From Nocardiopsis sp. MG754419 (GTDB lineage: Bacteria; Actinomycetota; Actinomycetes; Streptosporangiales; Streptosporangiaceae), in contig NZ_QOCZ01000007.1 in assembly GCF_018207095.1 (NCBI RefSeq), forward strand, positions 1 through 64,000: 64,000 nucleotides of DNA, given 5' to 3'. Position numbers and translations under genes: made by a program. Of the stretch, positions 17,409 through 25,693 are shown in pieces. The notes beneath the pieces are model-generated. The model saw nothing but the letters and a program-made list of their open reading frames with translations. It was not told the DNA's origin and ran no database searches. Positions within the stretch are counted from its first letter, which is position 1. Each line of letters opens with the position of its first letter.

Positions 17409-18680
17409 TCAGGCGGGTCCGCCGGTGACCCCGGGCGGGACGAGGGGGCCCGTGGGAGGGTCGTGGGGGATCTCCTCGTCGAGCAGCCACACCCAGTCGG
17501 GCCGCCACTCGGGCGATCTACGGTCCATCTCCACCCGCAGGTCCCCGATGGACGGGGTGGAGGCGAACCCGATGCCCGACCACGCGGGGAAGTGGTCGTA
17601 GGCCCGGTCGACGACGACCTCCTCGGTGCCGGCGCGCAGCCGTAGGAAGAACCAGGCCCCGCGTTCGGGGTGACGCTCACTCCCGCGGAGCTCGAAGGCG
17701 TCCCTGTCCGAGTCCCCGTCCGCTCTGATCTGCCGGCCCTCGGAGTCCTCCAGGCTCGAACCGCTCACCCGTTCCCCGCACGTGATCGTGTGGGTGACGG
17801 CTCCCCCGTGCTCGGCGGCCAGGCCCCGCAGCCACTCCCCCCAGTCGCGCAGCAGGTCGTTCTCGGGGGCCTCCGGTCGGTCGAGTTCCACGGCGCCGCG
17901 GGCCGCCTCGTCGACCAGTGTCTCCCACTCGACGCCGCTGATCGCCCAGGGTCCGCGCCGTTCGACCGGACGTCCGGTCCCGGCCGGCACCTCCGGCGGG
18001 ACCCGATGTCCGAGGGTGAGTCCGGCCCGTTCCAGGACCGCGAAGGCCGCGTCCGCGTCGAAGGGTCCGACCAGTCGCCGGGCCATCTCACGTACGTCCT
18101 CCACGCCGATCCGTCGCGTGATCGCGGCCTCGGCGACCGGACGCATCGCCTCGGCGAGCCGCACGTCCGCGGGGAGGTCGTCGGGATCGTCCATGTGGTC
18201 GGCCAGGGCCTGCCCCACGAAGTCGGCGAGCATCGACAGCGCGCCGTCCACGGAGGACAGCGAGGAGCACGCGATCCCCAGACCGTCGTTCTCGACCCAC
18301 GCGGGGTAGTCCACCCGCCGCCAGGCACCGTCCCACCAGTAGGCGAAGCCGATCTCACCCCTCTTCTCGGCCCGGTCCACCCACGCCCACGGGAGCCAGT
18401 CGGGGGCCTGCCCGAAGTGGTCGAAGGGACGTTGGTGGGGCATGTGGGTGTCGCCGATACGGTCCCAGCCGACCAGCAGATACCGCCCGCCCTCGACCCT
18501 GGTCAACCGCCACCAGTCGCCACCGCCGTCGTCCAGGTACAGGCCGTCGTCCTCCAGCCGTCGGAGCTCGGGCCAGAAGTCACCGATCCCCGCCGACACG
18601 GCGCAGGACAGGGCGGCCATCGCCCAGATCACCGAGGGTTCGGGAAGGTCGTCGGGGCGGCCGGGCGAGTGAAAGGACAC
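17409..18680 (-). CDS. Unknown soluble protein
   Basis: A 423-residue acidic, tryptophan-rich protein that I cannot assign. The N-terminal half (DDGGGDWWRLTRVEGGRYLLVG, FAYWWDGAWRRVDYP) looks like a beta-rich domain of the kind seen in bacterial toxin-immunity or cell-wall-response proteins. The C-terminal half holds GAWFFLRLRAGTEEVVVDRAYD and ends in a proline-rich tail. There is no signal peptide or membrane span. The GTG at 18680 is chosen because AGGAG stands five bases before it; an ATG at 18731 would add 17 residues without a site. It faces the MmyB-type regulator across a hairpin and has no operon partner. Confidence 0.7.
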   Translation of the reverse strand: MSFHSPGRPDDLPEPSVIWAMAALSCAVSAGIGDFWPELRRLEDDGLYLDDGGGDWWRLTRVEGGRYLLVGWDRIGDTHMPHQRPFDHFGQAPDWLPWAWVDRAEKRGEIGFAYWWDGAWRRVDYPAWVENDGLGIACSSLSSVDGALSMLADFVGQALADHMDDPDDLPADVRLAEAMRPVAEAAITRRIGVEDVREMARRLVGPFDADAAFAVLERAGLTLGHRVPPEVPAGTGRPVERRGPWAISGVEWETLVDEAARGAVELDRPEAPENDLLRDWGEWLRGLAAEHGGAVTHTITCGERVSGSSLEDSEGRQIRADGDSDRDAFELRGSERHPERGAWFFLRLRAGTEEVVVDRAYDHFPAWSGIGFASTPSIGDLRVEMDRRSPEWRPDWVWLLDEEIPHDPPTGPLVPPGVTGGPA

Positions 18681-18846
18681 GGGTTCTCCTGGGGTCGGGG
18701 CGGGCCCCTTTCTATCGCCCCGTTCCGACATCCCGGGTGAGGGCGGGACGCGCGGGGGTCCGGACGGAGGGCGGACTACCCGGCCCGTCGGTCATCGGGC
18801 CCGCCCCGCGCCACCCGTCGCCGCCCACCGGTGCGCCCGGCCCCGG

Positions 18847-19419
18847 CTACACGGGCTCCGGACCGGGAGGGGACAGCGCGGGGGTGCCGTCGATGCCGGT
18901 GGCGTTGCGGGTGCGGTGGTACTCGTCGAAGTAGGCGGGGTCGTGGCGTTCGTGGTGCCGGTCGAGCAGGTCACGGTCGCCGGTCCACTCCATGAGGGGC
19001 ACCGAGAACCCACAGGAGTCGGAGATGCGGTGCACGTCCACCACCACGAGGGAACGCTGCCCCAGGGTCCGCTCCTTGGGAAAACGCCGACGCAGGGGCG
19101 CGAATTCGGGATCGGTCGGGGTGAGGATCCGCCCGCGTCCGTGCAGACGCACGATGTTCGGTGGCCCGGTGAAGGCACAGAACATGAGGACGACGCGCCC
19201 GTTCTCCCGTACGTGGGCGATGGTCTCCGCGCCCGAACCGGTGTAGTCGAGATAGGCCACCCGGTGCTCGTCCAGGATGGCGAAGGTACCGCTCATGCCC
19301 TTGGGAGAGACGTTCACGTGCCCCTCGGCGTCCAATGGCGCGCTGCCGACGAAGAACACCGGCTGCTCCAGAAGGAAGCGCGCCATCCGCGGGGAGATGT
19401 GGTCGTGGATTTTTCCCAT
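18847..19419 (-). CDS. Pyridoxamine 5'-phosphate oxidase-family protein
   Basis: A 190-residue split-barrel flavin-binding protein. It opens with ISPRMARFLLEQPVFFVGSA, then HVNVSPKG, VAYLDYTGSGAET and NGRVVLMFCAF, the usual order in the putative PNPOx/general-stress subgroup that binds FMN or F420. The substrate is not predictable. The ATG at 19419 has no strong ribosome site but upstream codons lose bias. It is a single gene with a 290-base gap upstream in which I see nothing. Confidence 0.85.
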   Translation of the reverse strand: MGKIHDHISPRMARFLLEQPVFFVGSAPLDAEGHVNVSPKGMSGTFAILDEHRVAYLDYTGSGAETIAHVRENGRVVLMFCAFTGPPNIVRLHGRGRILTPTDPEFAPLRRRFPKERTLGQRSLVVVDVHRISDSCGFSVPLMEWTGDRDLLDRHHERHDPAYFDEYHRTRNATGIDGTPALSPPGPEPV

Positions 19420-19709
19420 GGGGGGAGTCTGACGTCCGACGGGCGCCGCACACCAGTGACGGTCCGTGACGGACCTCCTGCGACACGGCTCGCTCTGCGG
19501 GGGGCCGGGGCGACCGACCAGGTGAGGGCTCCGGGTCCCGCGCGGGACCCGTACCGGTCCAGGACACCGGGAAGGCCGGAGACCGGAACCGGCCGTTCCC
19601 CGCCAGGGGTTCCTCGCCCCTGGGGCCGCCCGGTACACACCACGGTCTCACCCCGCCGAGGGCACGCGAGCGTGACGCCCTCACCCGGACCGACGACGCC
19701 GGGCCGCCC

Positions 19710-20207
19710 TCACCCTCCGCGCGCTCCGCCGAGATCGTCACCGGCCGGGGTGAGCCGGAAGACGGGGATGAGCCGGTCGGTCCGTCGCTCGTACAGCGCG
19801 AAGTTGGGCCAGACCCGGCACAGGGTCGCCCACGCCCGTTCCCTCTCCTCGGAGGACAGTTCCACGGCCACGACGGTCGTGGACCGCCCGGCCTCCGCGA
19901 CCGAAGCGGTCGGGGCGGCCCGGAGGTTGTGGACCCACGCGGGCGTGGTGGGGGCGCCGAAGGCGGAGCCGGCCACCAGCCGGTCCGCGCCCTCGGGTGC
20001 GCACAACAGGGGGGTGGCGCGCGGTGCGCCGCTGACCCGCCCCCGCACGGTGAGCAGGAGGTGGGGCAGGCCGGCGATGTCGAGCAGTCCGATCCGGCCT
20101 CGGCTGAGGCGTTGCAGCCTCGTGTCCAGCCAGGTGATCTGGGGCAGCAGTCGTGGCATCCACGGCAGTGCGCCGATCCGGACGGCGAGCGGGGTCAGTA
20201 CACCCAT
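19710..20207 (-). CDS. Deazaflavin (F420)-dependent nitroreductase-family protein
   Basis: A 165-residue protein of the DUF385/deazaflavin-dependent nitroreductase family. HLLLTVRGRVSGAPRATPLLCAPEGADRLV is the hallmark stretch (first strands plus Arg/Gly/Pro), followed by GSAFGAPTTPAWVHNLRA (the family's G-x-P-xx-P-x-W-xx-N-L). Members use cofactor F420, found in actinobacteria, to reduce quinones, nitro compounds or drugs. The ATG is at 20207. It is monocistronic. Confidence 0.87.
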   Translation of the reverse strand: MGVLTPLAVRIGALPWMPRLLPQITWLDTRLQRLSRGRIGLLDIAGLPHLLLTVRGRVSGAPRATPLLCAPEGADRLVAGSAFGAPTTPAWVHNLRAAPTASVAEAGRSTTVVAVELSSEERERAWATLCRVWPNFALYERRTDRLIPVFRLTPAGDDLGGARGG

Positions 20208-20309
20208 GACCGCATCCTACGGACGGTGGGACGGCTCGGTGGGAGGTCACGGACCATCGGCGGGCGTGGCCCGATCCGCGGTGTCGTGGACGTCGTGGGA
20301 GATGTCCTC

Positions 20310-20570
20310 CTAGGTGAAGGGCGCCCGCCAGGCGGGGTCACCGGTCGACCACCCCGTCATGGCGGTGACGACCTCCGCCCGGACGGAGGCGAACGTGCGG
20401 TGGTGCGCGGTGGGGCCACCGTCGCGGTACTCCCGTTGGTAGAACCGGTCGGGGCGGTGGAGGTACACCTGCACGTCATGGTCCCCGTCGCCTTCGATGA
20501 TGAGGACGTCGTTGCCCGCGCCCAGGTTCCCGACCATGGTGTCCACGTCCCGCGGGGACGGCTCGGACAC
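20310..20570 (-). CDS. Small unknown protein
   Basis: An 86-residue soluble acidic protein containing NDVLIIEGDGDHDVQVYLHR and ending GDPAWRAPFT. It is not recognised, but codon bias is good and the amphipathic pattern looks genuine. The GTG start at 20570 has a GGAGG-rich region directly before it (AAGGGG six bases upstream). It might be an immunity-type or stress-type small protein; there is no context to decide. Confidence 0.55.
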   Translation of the reverse strand: MSEPSPRDVDTMVGNLGAGNDVLIIEGDGDHDVQVYLHRPDRFYQREYRDGGPTAHHRTFASVRAEVVTAMTGWSTGDPAWRAPFT

Positions 20571-20750
20571 CCTCCGCCCCTTGTTCGTCCCACGCCTTGA
20601 TGGTTATGGCCCCAGTGTTCCGAACAGGGACGACAGCGCACGGGCGGGCGGTGGTGATGGCCCCGTCCCTCCGGTGGCCGCCCACCCCCTCCCACGACAG
20701 GGCGAGACCCGCGCGCAAGCGGGGCCCACTCCGATCGGCCTCAGGCTCCC

Positions 20751-23717
20751 TCAGGTGCCCTCGCGCAGAGCACGCCGCAGGACCTGGGCGAGGTGCAGGG
20801 GCTCGGCGTCGGTCTCCTGCCTGACCTGGGTACGGCACGAGAAGCCGTCCGCGAGCACGATGTCCCCGTCCGCGCGCGCCCGGATCGCGGGGAACAGCTC
20901 ACGTTCGCCCAGATTCCGGGACAGGTCCGCGTGACCGGGTTCGAACCCCCAGTTGCCCGCCAGGCCGCAGCACCCGGTCCGGATGCTCCGCTCGTCGACC
21001 CCCACCGCCGCGAGCAGGGAGGACGACGACCCGGAGTCCCCCCGGGCGCGTTCGTGACAGTGCACCTGCGCGATCGCGCCGACGTCCAGCGTGGCGAACG
21101 GCCATCGAGCGGGATCCTCACCGTCCCGGGGCAGGTGCGCGGCGACCACGTCGGAGAACGGAACGACCGCCTCCTGGAGTCGCGCGGCCCGGGGATCGTC
21201 CGGCAGCAGCTCGGTGAGTTCGTGGGCGAGCATCTCCCGGCAGGAGGGCTCCAGCCCCACGACCGGGATCCCCTCCTCCACGTACGGCGCCATCACCTCC
21301 ACAGTGCGGCGCAGAACCCGTCGGACCATGGTGAGCTGACCCGTGGAATGCCAGGTCAGACCGCAGCACACGAACTCCCGGGGCATCAGGACCTCATAGC
21401 CCAGCGCCTCCAGGACCTCCACGGCGGCCAGCCCGGGTCCGGTGTCGAGATGGTCGGAGAACGAGTCCGGCCACAGCACCAACCGGGGTCGGTCCCGGCC
21501 CCCCTCCGCACCGGATCGCGGGCTCCGTTCCTGGTCCGGGACGGTCGTGGAAGCGCGACGCCGACGGAACTCGGCCCGCAACGAGCGGGGCGCGAAACGG
21601 ATCATGCCACGGGACCGGTCGATCCCGGCCACCGCCTTGGCCGACCGTTCCAGGACGGGGATCCGCAGCAGGACGTTGAGTGCGCGCGCCGCACCCGGGA
21701 CACGGTGCAGGAGCGAGGTCAGGAGCGGCAGCCACCCCATCGAGTAGTGCGCCGGCGGTCGCACACGCCCCTCGTAGTGCCGGTGCAGGAACTCCGCCTT
21801 GTACGTGGCCATGTCCACGTTGACCGGGCACTCGGACGCGCAGGCCTTGCAGGACAGACACAGGTCCAGGGCCTCGCGGACCTCCTCGGAGCGGTGGCCG
21901 CCGGTGATCCGCTCCCCGCGCAGCATCTCGGAGAGCAGGCGGGCGCGACCCCGGGTGGAGTGCACCTCGTCCCCGGTGACCTGGAAGGACGGGCACATCG
22001 CCCCCTCCTGGGAGCGGCAGGAGCCCACACCGACACAGCGGTTGACGGCGTTGACCAGCGAACCCTCGTCACGGGAGAGCGCGTGCACCGGCGTGAGCTC
22101 GAAGCGGCGCTGCTCGGGACCGGGCCGCAGCCCCTGGTCGACGGGGTCGGGGTCCACCAGGACGCCCGGGTTGAAGAGACCGTCGGGGTCGAAGACCTCC
22201 TTGAAACTCCGGAAGGCCGCCAGCATCTGTGGGCTGTACATGCGCGTCAGGAGCTCGGACCGGGCCCGCCCGTCGCCGTGCTCCCCGGAGAGGGATCCGC
22301 CGTGGGCCGCCACCAGGTCGGCGGCGCCCTCCATGAAGGCGCGGAAGACACGGTCGCCGCCCTCCTCCCGCAGCGGATAGGACACGCGGATGTGCACGCA
22401 GCCCTCACCGAAGTGCCCGAAGGGGATGCCCTGGAGGCCGTGGGAGTCCAGCAGCCGGTAGAGGTCGCGCAGGTAGTCGGCGAGGTTCTCCGCGGGAACG
22501 GCGGAGTCCTCCCAGCCCGGCCAGGCCTCGCCGCCGTCGGGAAGGCGGGTGACGATGCCCGCTCCGGCCTCGCGGATGCGCCACAGGGCGCGGGCCTCGG
22601 TCCGGTCGGTGACCACGGTGGAGGCCACCAGGGTCCCGGCCTCGGCGACCAACCCGCGTGCGCGCGCCTCGGCCTCCTCCACAGTGCGACCGCTGGTCTC
22701 GCAGTAGAGCCACCCCCCGGCGGTGACGTCACCGGGGGCGCCGCCGGGCAGCCCCGAGCCGGCGCGTTCCTTGCCCGGCTGCGCGCGCAGGGCCGTCAGG
22801 AGGTCGCCGCCCATGCCCTCGATGGTCGCCACGCCGTCCTGGCGCAGGCGCGGGGCCACCGCGGCGGCGTCGAAGACCGTGGGGAAGGCGAGTACCGCCA
22901 GGGCGGTGGCCTCGGGGAGTTCCACGAGGGAGACGGTGAGCTCGGTGATCACACCGAGGGTCCCCTCCGAGCCCGCCACGGCCTTGGCCACGTCGAAGCC
23001 GTGCTCCGGCAGCAGGTAGTGCAGGCCGTAGCCGGAGACCTGGCGGGGGAAGCGACCGAGTTCGAGGCGGAGCATCGCCAGGTGCCGGTCGCGCAGCCCG
23101 CGCAGGGCGGTGTCGACCCCCTCGTCGTCCGCGCCGCCGCGCTCGGAGCGGACCTCCCGTCCGTCGGCGAGCACGGAGGTGACCGCGACCAGGTTCGAGG
23201 CCGAGGTCCCCCACGCCACGGAGTGGGATCCGCAGGCGTTGTTGGAGACCATGCCGCCGATGGTGCAGCGGGAGTGGGTCGAGGGGTCGGGCCCGTAGGT
23301 GAGTCCGTGGGCGGCGGCGGCTTCCTTGAGCTGGTCGCAGACCACCCCCGGTTGGACGCGGGCGGTGCGGGCGACCGGATCGACCTCCAGGACGCGGTTC
23401 ATGCGCCGCGAGGTGTCGATGATCAGCCCCTCGCCGATCGCGTTGCCCGCCACGGAGGTCCCCCCGCCGCGGCCGACCACCGGCCAGCCGCGCAGTCGGG
23501 CGAGCTCGATCCCGGCGCGCACGTCGTCGGTGTCCTGCGGTTCCAGCACCGCGGCGGGGAACCGCCGGTAGAGCGAGGCGTCGGAGGTGTAGGCGCCCCG
23601 TGTGGTCGTGTCGAGCCGGAGCCGGGCGCCCAGGAACCGTTCGAGTTCGGCGGTGCGGGGCCCGTCGGTCCCCGGTGTCCCGGTCGGGTTCGGGGAGGGG
23701 TCGAGTGTGCTGGTCAC
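20751..23717 (-). CDS. FAD-linked 2-hydroxyacid dehydrogenase, GlcD-GlcF fusion
   Basis: A 988-residue respiratory-type dehydrogenase. The N-terminal half is an FAD_binding_4 domain (WPVVGRGGGTSVAGNAIGEG, ~residues 75-95) with FAD-oxidase_C (GHFGEGCVHIRVSYPL). The middle has two ferredoxin-like [4Fe-4S] motifs (CVGVGSCRSQEGAMCP and CLSCKACASECPVN). The C-terminus has two CCG cysteine domains (FVCCGLTW, GCCGLAGNW). This fits D-lactate, D-2-hydroxyglutarate or glycolate dehydrogenases that pass electrons to quinone at the membrane. The GTG at 23717 follows AAAGGG. It is last in an operon after a small membrane protein and a broken TRAP permease, across from a GntR repressor. Confidence 0.9.
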   Translation of the reverse strand: MTSTLDPSPNPTGTPGTDGPRTAELERFLGARLRLDTTTRGAYTSDASLYRRFPAAVLEPQDTDDVRAGIELARLRGWPVVGRGGGTSVAGNAIGEGLIIDTSRRMNRVLEVDPVARTARVQPGVVCDQLKEAAAAHGLTYGPDPSTHSRCTIGGMVSNNACGSHSVAWGTSASNLVAVTSVLADGREVRSERGGADDEGVDTALRGLRDRHLAMLRLELGRFPRQVSGYGLHYLLPEHGFDVAKAVAGSEGTLGVITELTVSLVELPEATALAVLAFPTVFDAAAVAPRLRQDGVATIEGMGGDLLTALRAQPGKERAGSGLPGGAPGDVTAGGWLYCETSGRTVEEAEARARGLVAEAGTLVASTVVTDRTEARALWRIREAGAGIVTRLPDGGEAWPGWEDSAVPAENLADYLRDLYRLLDSHGLQGIPFGHFGEGCVHIRVSYPLREEGGDRVFRAFMEGAADLVAAHGGSLSGEHGDGRARSELLTRMYSPQMLAAFRSFKEVFDPDGLFNPGVLVDPDPVDQGLRPGPEQRRFELTPVHALSRDEGSLVNAVNRCVGVGSCRSQEGAMCPSFQVTGDEVHSTRGRARLLSEMLRGERITGGHRSEEVREALDLCLSCKACASECPVNVDMATYKAEFLHRHYEGRVRPPAHYSMGWLPLLTSLLHRVPGAARALNVLLRIPVLERSAKAVAGIDRSRGMIRFAPRSLRAEFRRRRASTTVPDQERSPRSGAEGGRDRPRLVLWPDSFSDHLDTGPGLAAVEVLEALGYEVLMPREFVCCGLTWHSTGQLTMVRRVLRRTVEVMAPYVEEGIPVVGLEPSCREMLAHELTELLPDDPRAARLQEAVVPFSDVVAAHLPRDGEDPARWPFATLDVGAIAQVHCHERARGDSGSSSSLLAAVGVDERSIRTGCCGLAGNWGFEPGHADLSRNLGERELFPAIRARADGDIVLADGFSCRTQVRQETDAEPLHLAQVLRRALREGT

Positions 23718-23720
23718 CGG

Positions 23721-24023
23721 TCACACACCCTTTCTGTCGGTGTCGGGGCCGTCCGCGTCCTCGGGGGCGGGGACGCCGGTGTCCTCGGGCTGGCGCGCCC
23801 GGACCTTGGCCGTGTACTGGAGCACGAACGCGCAGCAGACGCAGAGCGCCGACCCGGTGAAGGCCACCGACGACGCACCCGCGGAGAGGGCGGTGATCCA
23901 GCCGGGCCGGACCAGGAGCACCCCGGCGAGCCGGCCGAACACCACGACGGCGCCGCTGAGCAGGAACACGGCCAGGCCGGCCCAGAACAGGAACCACACC
24001 GGGCGGAGTACGACTGATCTCAT
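23721..24023 (-). CDS. Small membrane protein with two hydrophobic segments
   Basis: A 100-residue protein with two transmembrane segments (PVWFLFWAGLAVFLLSGAVVV and the stretch around SSVAFTGSALCVCCAFVLQ) and an acidic C-terminal tail. The ATG at 24023 is preceded by AAGGAAGAG. It starts 17 bases after the end of the TRAP-permease remnant, and its stop lies three bases before the dehydrogenase start, so it belongs to the same operon. It may have been an accessory subunit of the lost transporter; I do not recognise the family. Confidence 0.65.
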   Translation of the reverse strand: MRSVVLRPVWFLFWAGLAVFLLSGAVVVFGRLAGVLLVRPGWITALSAGASSVAFTGSALCVCCAFVLQYTAKVRARQPEDTGVPAPEDADGPDTDRKGV

Positions 24024-24040
24024 GGTCTCTTCCTTGGCGA

Positions 24041-24392
24041 TCAAGCCGGGATCGGCGGCCGGCCCATACCGACCAGCCAGGCGATGGCGATCATCGAAAG
24101 CACGAACCAGACGGTGAGCGGGACGAGCATCCTCACGGGTTCGGCCCTGGCGAACCCGGCCGCCATGAACAGCGGGGCACCGATGGGCGGTGAGGCCCCT
24201 TCCGTGCAGGTGCACAGGAGCAGGGTCACGACCGCCACGGTCGGGTCCATGCCGAGCGAGGTGAGCGCGTAGGTCGAGGGCGCAGGCGACGAAGGCCGCC
24301 ACCAGCGCCTCCGAGATGGGTCGCCTCATCGGCACGTTCACGATGATCGTGACGGCGATGAACACGATGAGGCTGATGATTCCTGCCCCCAC
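24041..24392 (-). pseudogene. TRAP-type large permease with internal deletion (DctM-like)
   Basis: The GTG at 24392 has GAGGAG before it and begins a good membrane N-terminus (AGIISLIVFIAVTIIVNV, then PISEALVAAFVA). About 40 codons on, the frame degenerates, while another frame continues as STYALTSLGMDPTVAVVTLL and EGASPPIGAPLFMAAGF to a normal end at 24041. The second part is the C-terminus of a TRAP/DctM-like permease. An intact protein has about 430 residues; here the two ends together make ~115. The middle, about 300 codons, has been deleted and the frame shifted. The deletion point is near 24280. Confidence 0.75.
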
Positions 24393-24435
24393 GCTTTCTC
24401 CTCACTCGTCACTCACAGCGACCCCCGCCACATGC

Positions 24436-24451
24436 ATGTAACATGTTACAT
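24436..24451. promoter_or_regulatory. GntR (FadR-type) operator
   Basis: ATGTAACATGTTACAT is a perfect 16-bp palindrome midway between the divergent TRAP/dehydrogenase operon and the GntR gene. It matches the TnGTnnnACnA pattern usual for FadR-subfamily regulators. TACACT at 24451-24456 could be the -10 for the GntR gene, so the site would block both promoters. Confidence 0.75.
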
Positions 24452-24502
24452 ACACTCGCATGTCGCAAAACCCGGACATCGCCTGTGGCAGGATGGGCGA
24501 CC

Positions 24503-25231
24503 ATGGATCAAGGACTTCCCCACCGTGCGCCGTCACTGACCGAACAGGTGATGGACCGGGTCCGACAGGCCGTGGTCGACCAGACCATGCGGCCGGGGGA
24601 GCTCTACAGTGTCCAGCGCCTGGCGGAGGAGATGGGGATCTCCCGCTCACCGGTCCGGGACGCGCTGGTGAGGCTGGAGGAGGCCGGGCTGCTCGCCTTC
24701 GAGCGCAACCGCGGTTTCCGGGTCCTGCCCACCGAGCCGGAGGACGTGGCGGAGATCTTCTCCATACGGCTGGCCCTGGAGGTCCCGGCCGTCGCCCGCG
24801 CCGCGCGCGACGCCGACGCCGAGGCGCTGGCCGGGATCGCCGCCGTCGAGGAGGCCATGCACGCCGCCGCGACCGAGGGCGACGAAACCCTGTTCTTCGA
24901 CCACGACGAACGCCTGCACGACATGATCATGCGGGCCGGCCGGGCCGACCGGAGCGCGCAGATCGTCGCGCGCCTGCGCATCCACACCCGGCTGCTCGGC
25001 GCCTCCACCGCCGGTGACGCCCGCACCCTGGACGACATCGACGCCGAACACGCGCCGGTGCTCGCCGCCCTCAGGGACCGGAACCCGGCCGCCGCCCGGG
25101 AGGCCATGGAGCGTCACCTGCGCTCCACCGGGCGTCTGCTCGTGGAGCAGGCCTGCCGCCGCCAGGGCCGGGCCCCGGAGGAGGCGGGGCGGATCTGGGC
25201 GCGGTTCGAGGTGGAAGGGCCCGCTTCCTAG
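24503..25231 (+). CDS. GntR-family (FadR/FCD) transcriptional repressor
   Basis: A 242-residue regulator: N-terminal winged helix (QRLAEEMGISRSPVRDALVRLEEAGLL, residues ~40-66) and a C-terminal all-helical FCD ligand domain with the metal-binding His residues in DHDERLHDMIM. FadR-subfamily proteins sense carboxylic acids such as lactate or glycolate. That matches the divergent hydroxyacid dehydrogenase operon, and the perfect palindrome at 24436-24451 is its probable binding site. The ATG at 24503 is preferred over an in-frame start at 24443 because that region holds the operator. Confidence 0.9.
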   Translation: MDQGLPHRAPSLTEQVMDRVRQAVVDQTMRPGELYSVQRLAEEMGISRSPVRDALVRLEEAGLLAFERNRGFRVLPTEPEDVAEIFSIRLALEVPAVARAARDADAEALAGIAAVEEAMHAAATEGDETLFFDHDERLHDMIMRAGRADRSAQIVARLRIHTRLLGASTAGDARTLDDIDAEHAPVLAALRDRNPAAAREAMERHLRSTGRLLVEQACRRQGRAPEEAGRIWARFEVEGPAS

Positions 25232-25642
25232 GCCGTGACCGTGTTCGCTCCGGGACCTCCACCGCGCCTCGGCCCGTGTGCGGGCACCCGACGGCAAGAC
25301 GGGGACCTCCGGCGCCTCCGGTGTGATGACTCGTTCCTCGCGGACCCACCCACGGACCCTCCCCGGATTCCAGCGAGCAGCGCCCGCCGACACTCGAACG
25401 CACACACCCCCCGGCGTGAGGACCGTGCGTGCGCGGAACACCGCCTGGCCCAACGCACACGTTCTGATCGGCGCCCTGGGGTTCCCCGCTCCGGCGCACC
25501 CCACCGACACGCCCCGGCGGCACACCGGCGCGGGGCGTCGCCCCATCGCCGCGGACGGACCCTTTCCGACCCTCCGATCGACCCGCCGGAGCCTCGTTCG
25601 TACTGGTCAGGATGCGATCCGGAGTGAACTGCGCTAGAGTTT
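25232..25642. other. Intergenic, upstream of the SOS-controlled polymerase
   Basis: No coding-biased ORF or RNA is recognised in these 411 bases. TAGAGT at 25635-25640 could be the -10 of the dnaE2 promoter, directly before the SOS box. Confidence 0.4.
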
Positions 25643-25658
25643 TCGAACAGAGGTTCGA
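25643..25658. promoter_or_regulatory. SOS box (LexA operator) of the dnaE2-type gene
   Basis: TCGAAC-AGAG-GTTCGA matches the actinobacterial SOS box TCGAAC(N4)GTTCGA exactly, 36 bases before the GTG of the polymerase gene. LexA bound here should repress transcription until DNA damage. Confidence 0.88.
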
Positions 25659-25693
25659 AACGGCGTCTTCCCCTTCTGCCGGATACGGGAGGG

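Noticed and set aside
20793-24017. 1074-residue open frame on the plus strand
   Set aside because: It is antisense to the GlcD-GlcF fusion and lacks any motif.
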